Assembly (NCBI GenBank): GCA_910583675.1
Contig: CAJTYH010000001.1
Coordinates: forward strand, 124,001-188,000
Length of the DNA stretch: 64,000 nucleotides
From: an uncultured Muribaculaceae bacterium
Lineage (GTDB): Bacteria; Bacteroidota; Bacteroidia; Bacteroidales; Muribaculaceae
Direction: 5' to 3'
Made by a program: the position numbers and the translations under genes. Below, piece by piece: positions 17,900 through 26,987 of this stretch. Positions within the stretch are counted from its first letter, which is position 1. Every line of letters begins with the position of its first letter. A model generated the notes under the pieces. It had not been told where the DNA came from and ran no database searches. It was given only the letters and a program-made list of their open reading frames with translations.

Positions 17900-18739
17900 A
17901 TGAGATTCCCCGGATTATATATTCTGGCGTTTGTGAAGCTTTTGCTTCTATGCGGTTGCGGTGACGACAACCATGAGATTGCATCGCCAAAGCTGGTGGT
18001 GGAGGGGTGGATCAACAGCGGGGGATATCCCGAGGTGCTTCTCAACATGTCAATGGTGCCTTCCGACGATGAGGGGTCGGTGGCTGAAAGCATAATAAGA
18101 TGGGGAGTGGTTACGCTGAGCGACGGGGAGAATGAGGTGATCCTTACGGGAGGGCCCGACGACTCGTTCTTTCCACCGTATCATTACTATGATTTTAACA
18201 TGAAAGGGGTGCCGGGGCGCACTTATACCGTTACGGCACGCTACAAAGGGCTTATGGCAACTTCAACCGTCACTATGCCGTGTCCTACCCCGATAGATGC
18301 CGTTGATATGACCCCTGTGGAAGGGGTTGATACCTTGCGGCACCTTACCCTCCGTTTCAAGGCACCGGATGATTGTCCGGCATATTATCATCTTACGGCG
18401 CGTGTGCATTCCAACGATGGGCGTGAATACCCCTGCATGCTGGGTGCGCATGAGGTGACTGCTCCCGGTGCCGAGGTGAGTTTGCCGGTCTACCGTGGCC
18501 ATGGTTCAATGCTGACCGGGAAATATGAGGCAGACATGCCGGTAGGTGAGACGGTCACGGTCACGCTTGCACGCGTAAGTCGTGAGGTATTCCTGTTCTG
18601 GCGTGCCTATGACAATGCGTCCCTGGTCAACGGTTCCATATTCGTTGGTGCACCGGGAAGTCTTCCGTCGAATGTGTCGGGAGGATACGGGGTATGGTCG
18701 GCGCAGGGTGTCTCCACACGCACGATACTGGTTGAATAG
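17900..18739 (+). CDS. DUF4249 family lipoprotein
   Basis: 279 residues, lipoprotein signal ending in the lipobox LLCGC, followed by the DUF4249 pattern: KLVVEGWINSGGYPEVLL near the start, VTLSDGENEVIL, GRTYTVTARYKG and a closing GGYGVWSAQG segment. Family members are outer-membrane lipoproteins encoded next to short TonB-dependent receptors, as here (10 bp spacing), and are thought to act with them in import. The ATG at 17900 is preferred to the TTG at 17894. The gene ends 6 bp before the converging leucine-rich repeat gene, with no room for a separate terminator. Confidence 0.88.
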   Translation: MRFPGLYILAFVKLLLLCGCGDDNHEIASPKLVVEGWINSGGYPEVLLNMSMVPSDDEGSVAESIIRWGVVTLSDGENEVILTGGPDDSFFPPYHYYDFNMKGVPGRTYTVTARYKGLMATSTVTMPCPTPIDAVDMTPVEGVDTLRHLTLRFKAPDDCPAYYHLTARVHSNDGREYPCMLGAHEVTAPGAEVSLPVYRGHGSMLTGKYEADMPVGETVTVTLARVSREVFLFWRAYDNASLVNGSIFVGAPGSLPSNVSGGYGVWSAQGVSTRTILVE

Positions 18740-18745
18740 CAGGGT

Positions 18746-20257
18746 CTATCGGTAGAGCTTGAGTGCGGCAGCCGAGCCGTCGGCGAGCAGTACGCGCACT
18801 ATCATTACGCGCGTGTCCCATGCCGAGGTATCTATGCTCATGGATTTGCCGTCGTCGCCCATGGATGCGGGAAGCAGATAAAGTCTTCCGGCTGTGTCAT
18901 GGAGGTGCACTTCGGTGATCCCGACGGGGGCGTTCACCTTGAGGGTCATGCCGTCGAAATATGCTTCTATGGCCGGTGAAGCGTCGGCGCTTATGCCGGG
19001 GAGGTTTCCCGTCTCCCCTTTTGCGATCTCTATCCTGAAATCCTGCCATTGGGGGGTTGCCTCGAATTCATTCTTAAGTTCTTCCTTTACGGTAAGCACC
19101 ACGTCGCTTTTGTCAAGTGCACCCCACACGTCTGCCCCCAAAGCGGGTACCACTATCAGTGTTCCACCTTTTATAGAGTCCGGCTTGCTCCAGTCTGCCA
19201 TTGCGCCATCCTCTATTTCCGACAGTGTGGCCGGAAGTGTGAAGACCTGCACGGCGCTCCAGTCCGCGAGGGAGAATTTGCCGATACTCTTCACCTTAGT
19301 GTCTTTTATCAGGTTGCCATTGCCGGCTGCTCCTGCGAATGCGAAATCCGGTATGCGTTCGATTTCTTTAGGAAGATCGGTATGTGTCAGTGAGGATGCG
19401 TTGAAGAACGATCCTGTCCCGATCCGGGTCAGGCCGGCCGGAAGCGTCACGGCGGTCAGGAGTGAACATTCGGCAAACGACCAGTCGCCTATGGCGCTGA
19501 GCGATCTGCATGCTGACAGATCCGCTTTGGTCAGTCCGCTGCCGTTGAATGCACGTTCGCCGATCCGGGTCAGTCTGGCGGGGAAATTCATTGTCCCTAC
19601 CGAGGCGCACCCGTTGAATGCCGAGGCTCCTATCGTCTTTATGGATGATGGTAGCTGTATGGTTGCAAGCGAGCGGCATCCGGCAAAGGTGTATGAGGCG
19701 ATGGAATCCGGCGTTCCGGAAATGACAACGGTCTTCAAGGCGGCGCACCCTTTGAAGGCTCCCTCGCCGAGAGAGGATACGGATGCAGGGAGCGACACCA
19801 CCTCAAGCGCTGTACACTCGGCAAACGCACGGTTCCCTATGGAGGTGACTGTGGCTGGGATCTCTATGGCCTTCAATGGTATCCCTCCGAGCGCTCCGTC
19901 CCCGATGGCTTTGATCCCCTTGGGCAGCCGGAGCGTGGTGAGTTGCAGTCCCAGAAGTGCGTAGTCCGGGAGCATGTCGGCTTTCCCGGATGTCCGTCCG
20001 GTAAAGGTGGCTGTCCCGTTGTATGGCTTTACTGTGGTTTCGGAAAGGTCGAGGGCGGTGAGTTTCCGCATTTCGAGGGCAAGAAACTCGAAGTCCGCGA
20101 GATTCAGCGAGCCTGATACGGTCAGCTCGGTAGCGTCCTTGGACGCACCTATGGCGGCACGCAGCCCCCCGGCCTCTGTTTTTATGACCAGCGAATGTGC
20201 CGGGACAGCCCATGTCAGGGCAAGCAATATGGTGATGATACGTGTAGACAGATTCAT
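18746..20257 (-). CDS. BspA-type leucine-rich repeat (LRR_5) surface protein
   Basis: 503 residues with a signal peptide (cleavage near AHS, residue ~22). Residues ~100-370 contain about ten BspA/Treponema-type repeats of 22-24 residues with the pattern IGxxAFxxCxxLxxVxLPxxVxxIG. Such proteins are exported and often mediate adhesion. The last ~65 residues (ITEVHLHDTAGRLYL to the end) form a beta-rich tail like the C-terminal sorting domains on other large proteins in this window, so export by a T9SS-type route is plausible. A TAACTTTG -7 element precedes it. Confidence 0.9.
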   Translation of the reverse strand: MNLSTRIITILLALTWAVPAHSLVIKTEAGGLRAAIGASKDATELTVSGSLNLADFEFLALEMRKLTALDLSETTVKPYNGTATFTGRTSGKADMLPDYALLGLQLTTLRLPKGIKAIGDGALGGIPLKAIEIPATVTSIGNRAFAECTALEVVSLPASVSSLGEGAFKGCAALKTVVISGTPDSIASYTFAGCRSLATIQLPSSIKTIGASAFNGCASVGTMNFPARLTRIGERAFNGSGLTKADLSACRSLSAIGDWSFAECSLLTAVTLPAGLTRIGTGSFFNASSLTHTDLPKEIERIPDFAFAGAAGNGNLIKDTKVKSIGKFSLADWSAVQVFTLPATLSEIEDGAMADWSKPDSIKGGTLIVVPALGADVWGALDKSDVVLTVKEELKNEFEATPQWQDFRIEIAKGETGNLPGISADASPAIEAYFDGMTLKVNAPVGITEVHLHDTAGRLYLLPASMGDDGKSMSIDTSAWDTRVMIVRVLLADGSAAALKLYR

Positions 20258-20280
20258 AGCATGTTCCGTGTAAACAGTTG

Positions 20281-20311
20281 CAAAGTTAGTGATTTATTGC
20301 GGTCAAGGCAA
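20281..20311 (-). promoter_or_regulatory. Promoter of the leucine-rich repeat gene
   Basis: On the minus strand TTG (20311-20309) and TAACTTTG (20288-20281) form a Bacteroidetes promoter; the -7 element ends 24 bp before the ATG. Confidence 0.6.
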
Positions 20312-20365
20312 TAACGGGTGTAAAATTGCCGTTGATTTACTACACTTGAAACACTCTCCCATAAG

Positions 20366-21784
20366 ATGACGATTCTACGCAAGATATTCATACTTCTGGC
20401 TGTGGCGCTTTGCGGTGCCATGGCTCTCTCGTCCTGCATTGAGGATGGCTTCACCACCTCCCCGTCCGATCAGCCGACTTTCTCCACCGATACGTTGCGG
20501 ATGGGGCAGATCTTCACTCTGGATGCCTCGCCGACGCACCGTTTCACCGTCTACAACCGCCACGACAAGGGGATCAGCATCGGTTCGATAGAGTTTGCCG
20601 ATGATCCGCAGGGGATATTCCGTCTGAACGTGGACGGGATGACCGGCCGGCGTTTCGACAACGTGGAGATACGTGCCAACGATTCGATATTCGTGTTCGT
20701 GGAGGCCACTCTTCCGGAGAATGGCCGCGACGTACCCGTGGACGTGCTCAGCCATATAGAGTTTCGTTGCAACGGTGTCTCCACCCGTTTCCCGGTCAAA
20801 GCCCAGGGACGCGATGTGGTACGGTTCAAAGGGAATACCCGTTTCCCGGGATCGGCCACCCTCTTGGCCAACAAGCCTTACCATGTTACGGACAGCATAG
20901 TGGTGGAGGAGGGCGCCACCTTGACGCTCTCTGCAGGTGTGGAGATGTTCTTCCACTCCGAGGCGCGCATGGTGGTGCACGGGACGCTCCGCATTGAAGG
21001 CACTTCCGAGGATTTCGTCAGCCTCACCGGCGACCGTTCCGGCTTTGTTGCGGCTCAGATACCATACGAGATAATGTCCGGCCAATGGGGAGGGATCATC
21101 TTTACCCCTACCTCGAAGGACAACTACATAAGCCATGCCACGATACGCAACTCCGAGTACGGGCTTGTTCTTGACCACGCGCAGGGTGCTCCGGCATTGC
21201 ATCTGATAAACTCGCAGGTGCGCAACACCAAGAACTATGTCGTGGAGGCCATACACTCCTCAGTGACGGCTGCGGGGTGTGAGCTTGCCGAGGCATCCAT
21301 GGGTATCGTTCGCCTGGTAGGTGGCAGCCATCTCTTCAACCAATGCACCATAGCCAACTATTACCTGTTCACCGCCCTCGGCGGACCTGCCGTGCAACTG
21401 TCTCACGTGACTCCCGACGATGCCGATGTTGACGAGGAGGAGCAACCGGTGGATCTTCCGTTCATGACGGCTGACTTCACAAACACCATCATCTACGGCA
21501 ACGGCACCGACATAAGCCATGGCGACCTGGAGGGTACTGCCGTGACTCTGCGCCGCTGTCTGCTCAAGTCCAAGGGTGAGGATGACGACAACTTCATAGA
21601 TTGCCTGTGGGACGAGGATCCCATGTACAACACCAAGCGCGAGGAATATATCTTTGACTACACCCTTCAGGATGAGTCTCCTGCCATAGGTGCAGCATAT
21701 CCCGACTTTATACTTCCCGAGACTGCCAACGACCGCAACGGCACCCCGCGTATTCCCGGTTTATCCCTGGGTGCGCTGCAATAG
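20366..21784 (+). CDS. Lipoprotein with a right-handed beta-helix domain
   Basis: 472 residues. The lipoprotein signal ends in ALSSC. Residues ~35-150 form a beta-sandwich-like N-terminal domain, and residues ~165-450 show the repeated short strands of a pectate-lyase-like parallel beta-helix (HVTDSIVVEEGATLTLSAGVEMFF, then VHGTLRIEGT, and asparagine-rich turns). The end has the ESPAIGAA...NDRNGTPR..GLSLGA signature of polysaccharide-lyase-like or adhesin-like beta-helix proteins in Bacteroidetes. No catalytic residues can be assigned, so a binding or structural role is as likely as lyase activity. It diverges from the leucine-rich repeat gene. Confidence 0.8.
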   Translation: MTILRKIFILLAVALCGAMALSSCIEDGFTTSPSDQPTFSTDTLRMGQIFTLDASPTHRFTVYNRHDKGISIGSIEFADDPQGIFRLNVDGMTGRRFDNVEIRANDSIFVFVEATLPENGRDVPVDVLSHIEFRCNGVSTRFPVKAQGRDVVRFKGNTRFPGSATLLANKPYHVTDSIVVEEGATLTLSAGVEMFFHSEARMVVHGTLRIEGTSEDFVSLTGDRSGFVAAQIPYEIMSGQWGGIIFTPTSKDNYISHATIRNSEYGLVLDHAQGAPALHLINSQVRNTKNYVVEAIHSSVTAAGCELAEASMGIVRLVGGSHLFNQCTIANYYLFTALGGPAVQLSHVTPDDADVDEEEQPVDLPFMTADFTNTIIYGNGTDISHGDLEGTAVTLRRCLLKSKGEDDDNFIDCLWDEDPMYNTKREEYIFDYTLQDESPAIGAAYPDFILPETANDRNGTPRIPGLSLGALQ

Positions 21785-22020
21785 TTCCCTGTGAGGGGTG
21801 CTTTGCAGACACAAAACCATGGCCGAAAAGTTGTGATTCTTAAATTTTTCGAAAAATATTTGGTAAAATTTGTAAAATCTCAGAAAAGACGCTATTTTCG
21901 TTGTTGAAATCTAAACCGTGAAACTTGTTATGGTCTGCCTTGGTGCAGCCCAGTTTTTGGTGTATTCAGTAATTTGCCTTGAGAAACTAAAATACTAACC
22001 ATATATATTCCTACTTACTA

Positions 22021-23970
22021 ATGAGTTATCTAAAGTTTGATAAGAACCTGATGATAAATCTCGAGCAGTCGCTCCCAAAGGAGATGCTGCGCACGAATCA
22101 GGCGGGGGCTTATCACTGCACCTCAATTGTAGGCTGCAACACCCGCAAGCAGCACGGCCTTCTGGTGGTGCCGGTGGGAGATGAGGAGTACAAGCCTCAT
22201 GTGTTGCTGTCCACACTCGACGAAACGGTAATTCAGCATGGAGCGCCTTTCAATCTCGGACTGCACCGTTATCAGGGTGGCGTCTACAGCCCCAACGGTC
22301 ACAAGTACATCCGTGAATTCGACTGCAATAGCGTGCCCCGCACGACCTATCGCGTCGGGGGGGTGATACTCACCAAGGAGAAGATCTTCATCTCCAAGGA
22401 GAACCGTCTGCTGATCCGCTATACCCTTGTGGAGGCTCACAGCCCTACGACACTGCAATTTCGCCCCTTCCTGGCATTCCGCGAGAGCAACGCTCTCTGC
22501 ATGGCCAACGATCGCCTCAACACCGAGTGCGTACCCGTGCAGAACGGGATTGCCTGTTGCCTGTATGAAGGTTATCCGACGCTCTACATGCAGCTTACCC
22601 GCAAGCCCGAATGGGTAAGCGAGCCCAACTGGTACAAGAACATAGAGTACGTCAAGGATCTCGAACGCGGAGTGCCCTATACCGAAGATCTCTGGGTGCC
22701 CGGATATTTCCAGGTCAACATAAAGAAGGGGGAGAGTATCATATTCTCCGCAGGACTTTCGGAAGTGAACACCCGTTCGCTTTCAAAGATTTACGAGAAC
22801 GAGATAGCATCGCGCACCTGCCGCACCAGTTTTTTCAACTGCCTGAAGAATGCGGCCAAGCAGCTTTACTACAAGCGCAACGACCATGAATACATGCTCT
22901 CAGGTTATCCCTGGGGCACGATACTCGCCCGCAATACGTTCATGTCGCTCCCCGGCAACACCATAGCCATAGACCACCGGGAGGACTTCGAGGAGATCAT
23001 GGCTAGTGCCATATGTGCCTTGAACCGTTTCATGGCCGACGGCCACATATCCCGCACGATACATGGCATAGACCTGCCAGACATACCCGGATGGGCGATA
23101 TGGGCCATCCAGCAATATGCACGCAACTACGGGATGGAGGCTGCCGCAGGACGATATATGGAGATCGTCACGGATCTGATCGATTTCGTGATTTCCAACC
23201 GCCATCCGCGCATCCATCCCGACGACAACGGTATGCTGTACACCGACGGCACCCAGGAGCCGGCCTCATGGATGAACTCCATGTGGGAAGGACGGCCTGT
23301 GGTGCCCCGCACCGGCTATCTGGTGGAGATAAACGCCCTGTGGTACAATGCCTTGAAATTCGCGGCAGATCTTGCGGAAAGCAATCCCTCGCTGTCAGAG
23401 CGCCGTCAGGCATGGCTTGACCTTGCCGCGAGAATGGAGCTGCCGTTCATCAACACTTTCCTCAACGACTACGGCTACCTCTACGACTATGTGACGGGCA
23501 ACTATTCCGATCCGTCGGTGCGTCCCAGCATGGCGATAGCCATCGGGCTTGACTATTCGCCTCTTGACCGTCGCCAACGCAAGGGGGTGCTTGATGTGGT
23601 GACACGCGAGCTGCTTACACCCAAGGGTCTGCGCACATTGTCGCCCAAGAGCTACGGCTACCGTCCGTTCTATGTCGGTTCCCCGTACGACCGCGAGATG
23701 GCCATGCACAACGGCCCCGCCCGTCCCTGGCTCATGGGCTTCTATGCCGATGCATACCTCAAGGTGTTCGGGCGGTCAGGCGTGAGCTACATAGACCGTA
23801 TGCTCATCGGATTCGAGGAGGAGATGTCGCAGGGGTGCATCGGATCGTTGTCGCAGCTTTACGACGGCAATCCCCCCTTCAGCGGCCGCGGTGCTATAAG
23901 CCATGCCACAAACATTGCCGAAGTGCTCCGCACCATCCGCACACTCCGTCGTTTTGATTCCCAATCCTGA
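22021..23970 (+). CDS. Glycogen debranching enzyme (amylo-alpha-1,6-glucosidase type)
   Basis: 649 residues. The N-terminal GDE_N beta domain (about 20-240: EMLRTNQAGAYHCTSIVGCNTRKQHGLLV) and the C-terminal six-hairpin GDE_C domain (about 275-640: YPWGTILARNTFMSLPG, GIDLPDIPGWAIWAIQ, EPASWMNSMWEGRPVVPRTGYLVEINALWYNAL) are complete. The enzyme removes alpha-1,6 branches of glycogen. It is first in a three-gene glycogen operon with short gaps of 23 and 35 bp. No perfect TAnnTTTG element is seen in the 236-bp upstream region, which is AT-rich from 21835 to 21900. Confidence 0.93.
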   Translation: MSYLKFDKNLMINLEQSLPKEMLRTNQAGAYHCTSIVGCNTRKQHGLLVVPVGDEEYKPHVLLSTLDETVIQHGAPFNLGLHRYQGGVYSPNGHKYIREFDCNSVPRTTYRVGGVILTKEKIFISKENRLLIRYTLVEAHSPTTLQFRPFLAFRESNALCMANDRLNTECVPVQNGIACCLYEGYPTLYMQLTRKPEWVSEPNWYKNIEYVKDLERGVPYTEDLWVPGYFQVNIKKGESIIFSAGLSEVNTRSLSKIYENEIASRTCRTSFFNCLKNAAKQLYYKRNDHEYMLSGYPWGTILARNTFMSLPGNTIAIDHREDFEEIMASAICALNRFMADGHISRTIHGIDLPDIPGWAIWAIQQYARNYGMEAAAGRYMEIVTDLIDFVISNRHPRIHPDDNGMLYTDGTQEPASWMNSMWEGRPVVPRTGYLVEINALWYNALKFAADLAESNPSLSERRQAWLDLAARMELPFINTFLNDYGYLYDYVTGNYSDPSVRPSMAIAIGLDYSPLDRRQRKGVLDVVTRELLTPKGLRTLSPKSYGYRPFYVGSPYDREMAMHNGPARPWLMGFYADAYLKVFGRSGVSYIDRMLIGFEEEMSQGCIGSLSQLYDGNPPFSGRGAISHATNIAEVLRTIRTLRRFDSQS

Positions 23971-23993
23971 AGCGCTAACCACATATAACTGAC

Positions 23994-25256
23994 ATGAAAG
24001 CATTAATGTTCGGGTGGGAATTCCCGCCCCATATCCTCGGAGGATTAGGCACGGCCAGCTACGGCCTGACCAAAGGCATGTGGCAGTGCGGCGACATGGA
24101 TATCACTTTCGTGATCCCGAAACCGTTCGGCGACGAAGAGAAGGGGTTCGCGCATATCATAGGCGCGTCACAGACCCCGGTCGCATGGCGCGACGTGAGC
24201 CGCGACTATGTGGAGAGCCGCATCGGCAACGTGATGGATCCCGACCTTTATTACCGTCTGCGCGACCATATCTATGCCGACTTCAACTACATGCGCACCA
24301 ACGACCTCGGATGCATAGAGTTCTCAGGCCGTTATCCCGACAATCTCCTTGAAGAGATCAACAACTATTCGATAGTGGCCGGAGTGATAGCCCGCACCAT
24401 CGAATGCGACATAATCCACTCCCACGACTGGCTCACGTATCCTGCCGGCATCCATGCCAAGCAGGTGACTGGAAAGCCCCTTGTGATCCATGTGCACGCA
24501 ACGGACTACGACCGTTCGCGCGGCAACGTGAACCCCACGGTGTTCAACATCGAACGCGACGGCATGATGCATGCCGACCATATCATCACCGTGAGCAACC
24601 TCACGCGCCAGACGGTGATAGAGAAATACGGCATCGACCCGGCCAAGGTGACGACCGTGCACAATGCCGTGATACCCCTCAGCCGCGAGCTGCTCGACGT
24701 GGAGGTAACCAAGCCCAAGGAGAAGGTGGTGACCTTCCTCGGACGCATCACCATGCAGAAAGGCCCGGAATATTTCGTGGAGGCTGCCGCCAAGGTGCTG
24801 AAACTCGACCACAACGTGCGTTTCGTAATGGCCGGCTCGGGCGACATGATGGACAAGATGATCAACCTCGCCGCCGCGCGCGGCATAGCCGACCGCTTCC
24901 ATTTCCCCGGTTTCCAGAAAGGGAAACAGGTGTATGAGATGCTCAAGGCATCTGATGTGTACATCATGCCTTCCGTCTCCGAGCCGTTCGGCATATCCCC
25001 GCTCGAGGCCATGCAGATGGGGGTGCCGTCCATCATCTCCAAGCAGAGCGGCTGCGCCGAGATCCTTACCAATGTGATCAAGACCGACTACTGGGACATA
25101 GATGCCATGGCCGACGCCATACACTCGATCATCACCTATCCCGCCATGTACAAGCAGCTGCGCGAGGACGGCCTTGACGAGGTGAACCGCATCACATGGG
25201 ACAAGGCAGGGCGCAAGGTGATAGACATCTACAACCGCGTCCTCGGTAAAAACTAA
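23994..25256 (+). CDS. GT4-type glycogen/starch synthase
   Basis: 420-residue retaining GT-B glycosyltransferase. The N-terminus KALMFGWEFPPHILGGLGTA is the glucan-synthase-like acceptor-side motif. The middle has the DIIHSHDWLT segment. The C-terminal nucleotide-sugar domain has FLGRITMQKGPEYFVEAA and the EPFGISPLE motif (E330 and E338, E-x7-E). It most likely elongates glycogen from a nucleotide-glucose donor. Gene order (debranching enzyme, synthase, GH57) is the usual Bacteroidetes glycogen locus. The family has GT4-like rather than classical GlgA (GT5) architecture. Confidence 0.92.
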   Translation: MKALMFGWEFPPHILGGLGTASYGLTKGMWQCGDMDITFVIPKPFGDEEKGFAHIIGASQTPVAWRDVSRDYVESRIGNVMDPDLYYRLRDHIYADFNYMRTNDLGCIEFSGRYPDNLLEEINNYSIVAGVIARTIECDIIHSHDWLTYPAGIHAKQVTGKPLVIHVHATDYDRSRGNVNPTVFNIERDGMMHADHIITVSNLTRQTVIEKYGIDPAKVTTVHNAVIPLSRELLDVEVTKPKEKVVTFLGRITMQKGPEYFVEAAAKVLKLDHNVRFVMAGSGDMMDKMINLAAARGIADRFHFPGFQKGKQVYEMLKASDVYIMPSVSEPFGISPLEAMQMGVPSIISKQSGCAEILTNVIKTDYWDIDAMADAIHSIITYPAMYKQLREDGLDEVNRITWDKAGRKVIDIYNRVLGKN

Positions 25257-25291
25257 TCGCTAATTACTAACTCTACTAATCGAATACAAGG

Positions 25292-26749
25292 ATGAAGGCT
25301 ATTTGCTTTTACTTTCAGATACACCAGCCGTTCCGCCTGAAACGCTACCGCTTCTTCGACATAGGCAACGATCATTATTACTACGACGATTTCGCCAACG
25401 ACGACATCATCACCCGCATAGCGCACCGCAGCTACATACCCGCCGCACAGTCGCTCCTGCGCATGATAGAGGATACCAACGGCGCTTTCCGCTGTGCCCT
25501 CTCCATCACCGGGGTAGCACTGGAACAGTGCGAGCAGTATGTACCCGAATTCATAGACCTCCTCAAGAAACTTGCCGCCACAGGCAAGGTGGAGTTCCTT
25601 GCCGAGACCTACGACCACTCTCTGGCTTCGCTTGCTGATCCTGAGGAGTTCGAGATACAGGTGAAGCTGCACACGGCCAAGATAGAGGAGCTTTTCGGGG
25701 TGAAGCCCAAGGTGTTCCGTAACACCGAGCTGATCTATTCCGACGAGCTTGCCCCCCAGATAGCCGCAATGGGATTCAAGGGGTGCATCACCGAGGGTGC
25801 AAAGCATATCCTCGGATGGAAGTCGCCCAACTATGTCTATGCCGCGGCTTCCGCTCCCAAGCTCAAGCTGCTGCTTAAGAACGACAAGCTCAGCGACGAC
25901 ATCTCCCTCCGTTTCAACAACACGGCATGGAACGAATACCCCCTCACTGCCGACAAATATATCGGTTGGATTGCCGATACTCCGCAGGAGGAGCAGGTGT
26001 TCAACCTGTTCATGAACCTTGAGACGTTCGGCGAGTTCCAGACTGCCGATACGGGCATCTTCCAGTTCCTTGAGGCGCTGCCGCGCTTTGCACGCGAGCG
26101 CGGGGTTGAGTTCATCACCCCCTCCGATGCTGTAAAGACCTTCAAACCGGTAGATGTGCTCTCCATCGTGCATCCCATCAGTTGGGCTGACGAGGCACGC
26201 GACACCTCGGCATGGCTCGGGAACCTGTTGCAGAACGAGGCTTTCAACAAGCTCTACTCCGTGGCTGAGCGTGTGCGCCTGTCCGACAACCGTCAGCTCA
26301 AGCAGGACTGGGGTCGCCTTCAGGCATCGGATCACTTCTTCTATATGTCTACCAAGCATATGGCCGACGGAGCGTCGCATTCGATGTTCTCCCCCTACGA
26401 TACCCCCTATCAGGCGTTCACAAACTATATGAACGTGCTGGCCGACTTCATCGTGCGCGTTGAGGAGCAGTATCCCATGAGTATTGAGAACGAGGAGTTG
26501 AACTCCCTCCTGACCACCATCCGCAATCAGGCACGCGAGATAGAGACCCTCAACAAGGAGATCACCACCTATCGTCTCAACGAGGAGCATCTCAATGAGG
26601 AACACGCCCTGCGTGAGCCTAAGGAGAAAGAGCCTGAGGCTGCCCCCAAGGCAAAAAACGCCCGCAAGGCTTGCAAGCCGAAGGCTCCCAAGGCGGAAGC
26701 CGCCGGTGAAAAACCTGCCCGCAAGCCCCGTGCCAAAAAGGCAGAATAA
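25292..26749 (+). CDS. GH57 alpha-amylase-like protein with a substituted catalytic Asp and a Lys/Ala/Pro-rich tail
   Basis: 485 residues. The GH57 (beta/alpha)7 domain covers about 1-400: HQPF in conserved region 1, RNTEL with nucleophile E146 in region 3, and FMNLETFGE in region 4. The family's general acid is the Asp in the pattern DxExFG. Here that residue is N242 (codon AAC at 26015-26017), so normal hydrolysis may be lost or weak. GH57 amylase-like proteins lacking catalytic residues are a known group. After about 440 the protein ends in a basic tail of repeated Lys-Pro-Lys/Ala-type motifs. The protein may have a regulatory, binding or altered catalytic role in glycogen turnover (inference). 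Confidence 0.9.
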   Translation: MKAICFYFQIHQPFRLKRYRFFDIGNDHYYYDDFANDDIITRIAHRSYIPAAQSLLRMIEDTNGAFRCALSITGVALEQCEQYVPEFIDLLKKLAATGKVEFLAETYDHSLASLADPEEFEIQVKLHTAKIEELFGVKPKVFRNTELIYSDELAPQIAAMGFKGCITEGAKHILGWKSPNYVYAAASAPKLKLLLKNDKLSDDISLRFNNTAWNEYPLTADKYIGWIADTPQEEQVFNLFMNLETFGEFQTADTGIFQFLEALPRFARERGVEFITPSDAVKTFKPVDVLSIVHPISWADEARDTSAWLGNLLQNEAFNKLYSVAERVRLSDNRQLKQDWGRLQASDHFFYMSTKHMADGASHSMFSPYDTPYQAFTNYMNVLADFIVRVEEQYPMSIENEELNSLLTTIRNQAREIETLNKEITTYRLNEEHLNEEHALREPKEKEPEAAPKAKNARKACKPKAPKAEAAGEKPARKPRAKKAE

Positions 26750-26779
26750 TCCCTATAGCTGCAATCGCAATTGATAAAG

Positions 26780-26827
26780 CATAAGCATGGCGCACATACC
26801 CGGACGGGTACATGCGCCATGCTTATG
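26780..26827 (+). terminator. Intrinsic terminator of the glycogen operon
   Basis: A perfect 15-bp stem (26780-26794 with 26813-26827) with an inner ACCC/GGGT extension, followed by TTTTATT. It starts about 30 bp after the GH57 stop codon. Confidence 0.85.
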
Positions 26828-26897
26828 TTTTATTACAGCCAAGCCGCGGTTTAACAATGTTTAACCCCTTTCGAAGACCCGTTAGGGATGTTTTACG

Positions 26898-26905
26898 TAA
26901 TTTTG
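26898..26905 (+). promoter_or_regulatory. -7 element of the secreted protein gene at 26988
   Basis: TAATTTTG matches TAnnTTTG and lies 82 bp before the ATG. The upstream element is weak (TTTCG at 26869-26873). Confidence 0.5.
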
Positions 26906-26987
26906 CACTTGTATATGCGTCTTATAGCGTCTGTTAGCTGACTATAATCCAATCACACAAATATCAATTTTTTAACGACAATCACGT

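Noticed and set aside
25253..26605. 450-residue minus-strand frame
   Set aside because: Shadow of the GH57 gene, made possible by its GC-rich codons; no family motif.
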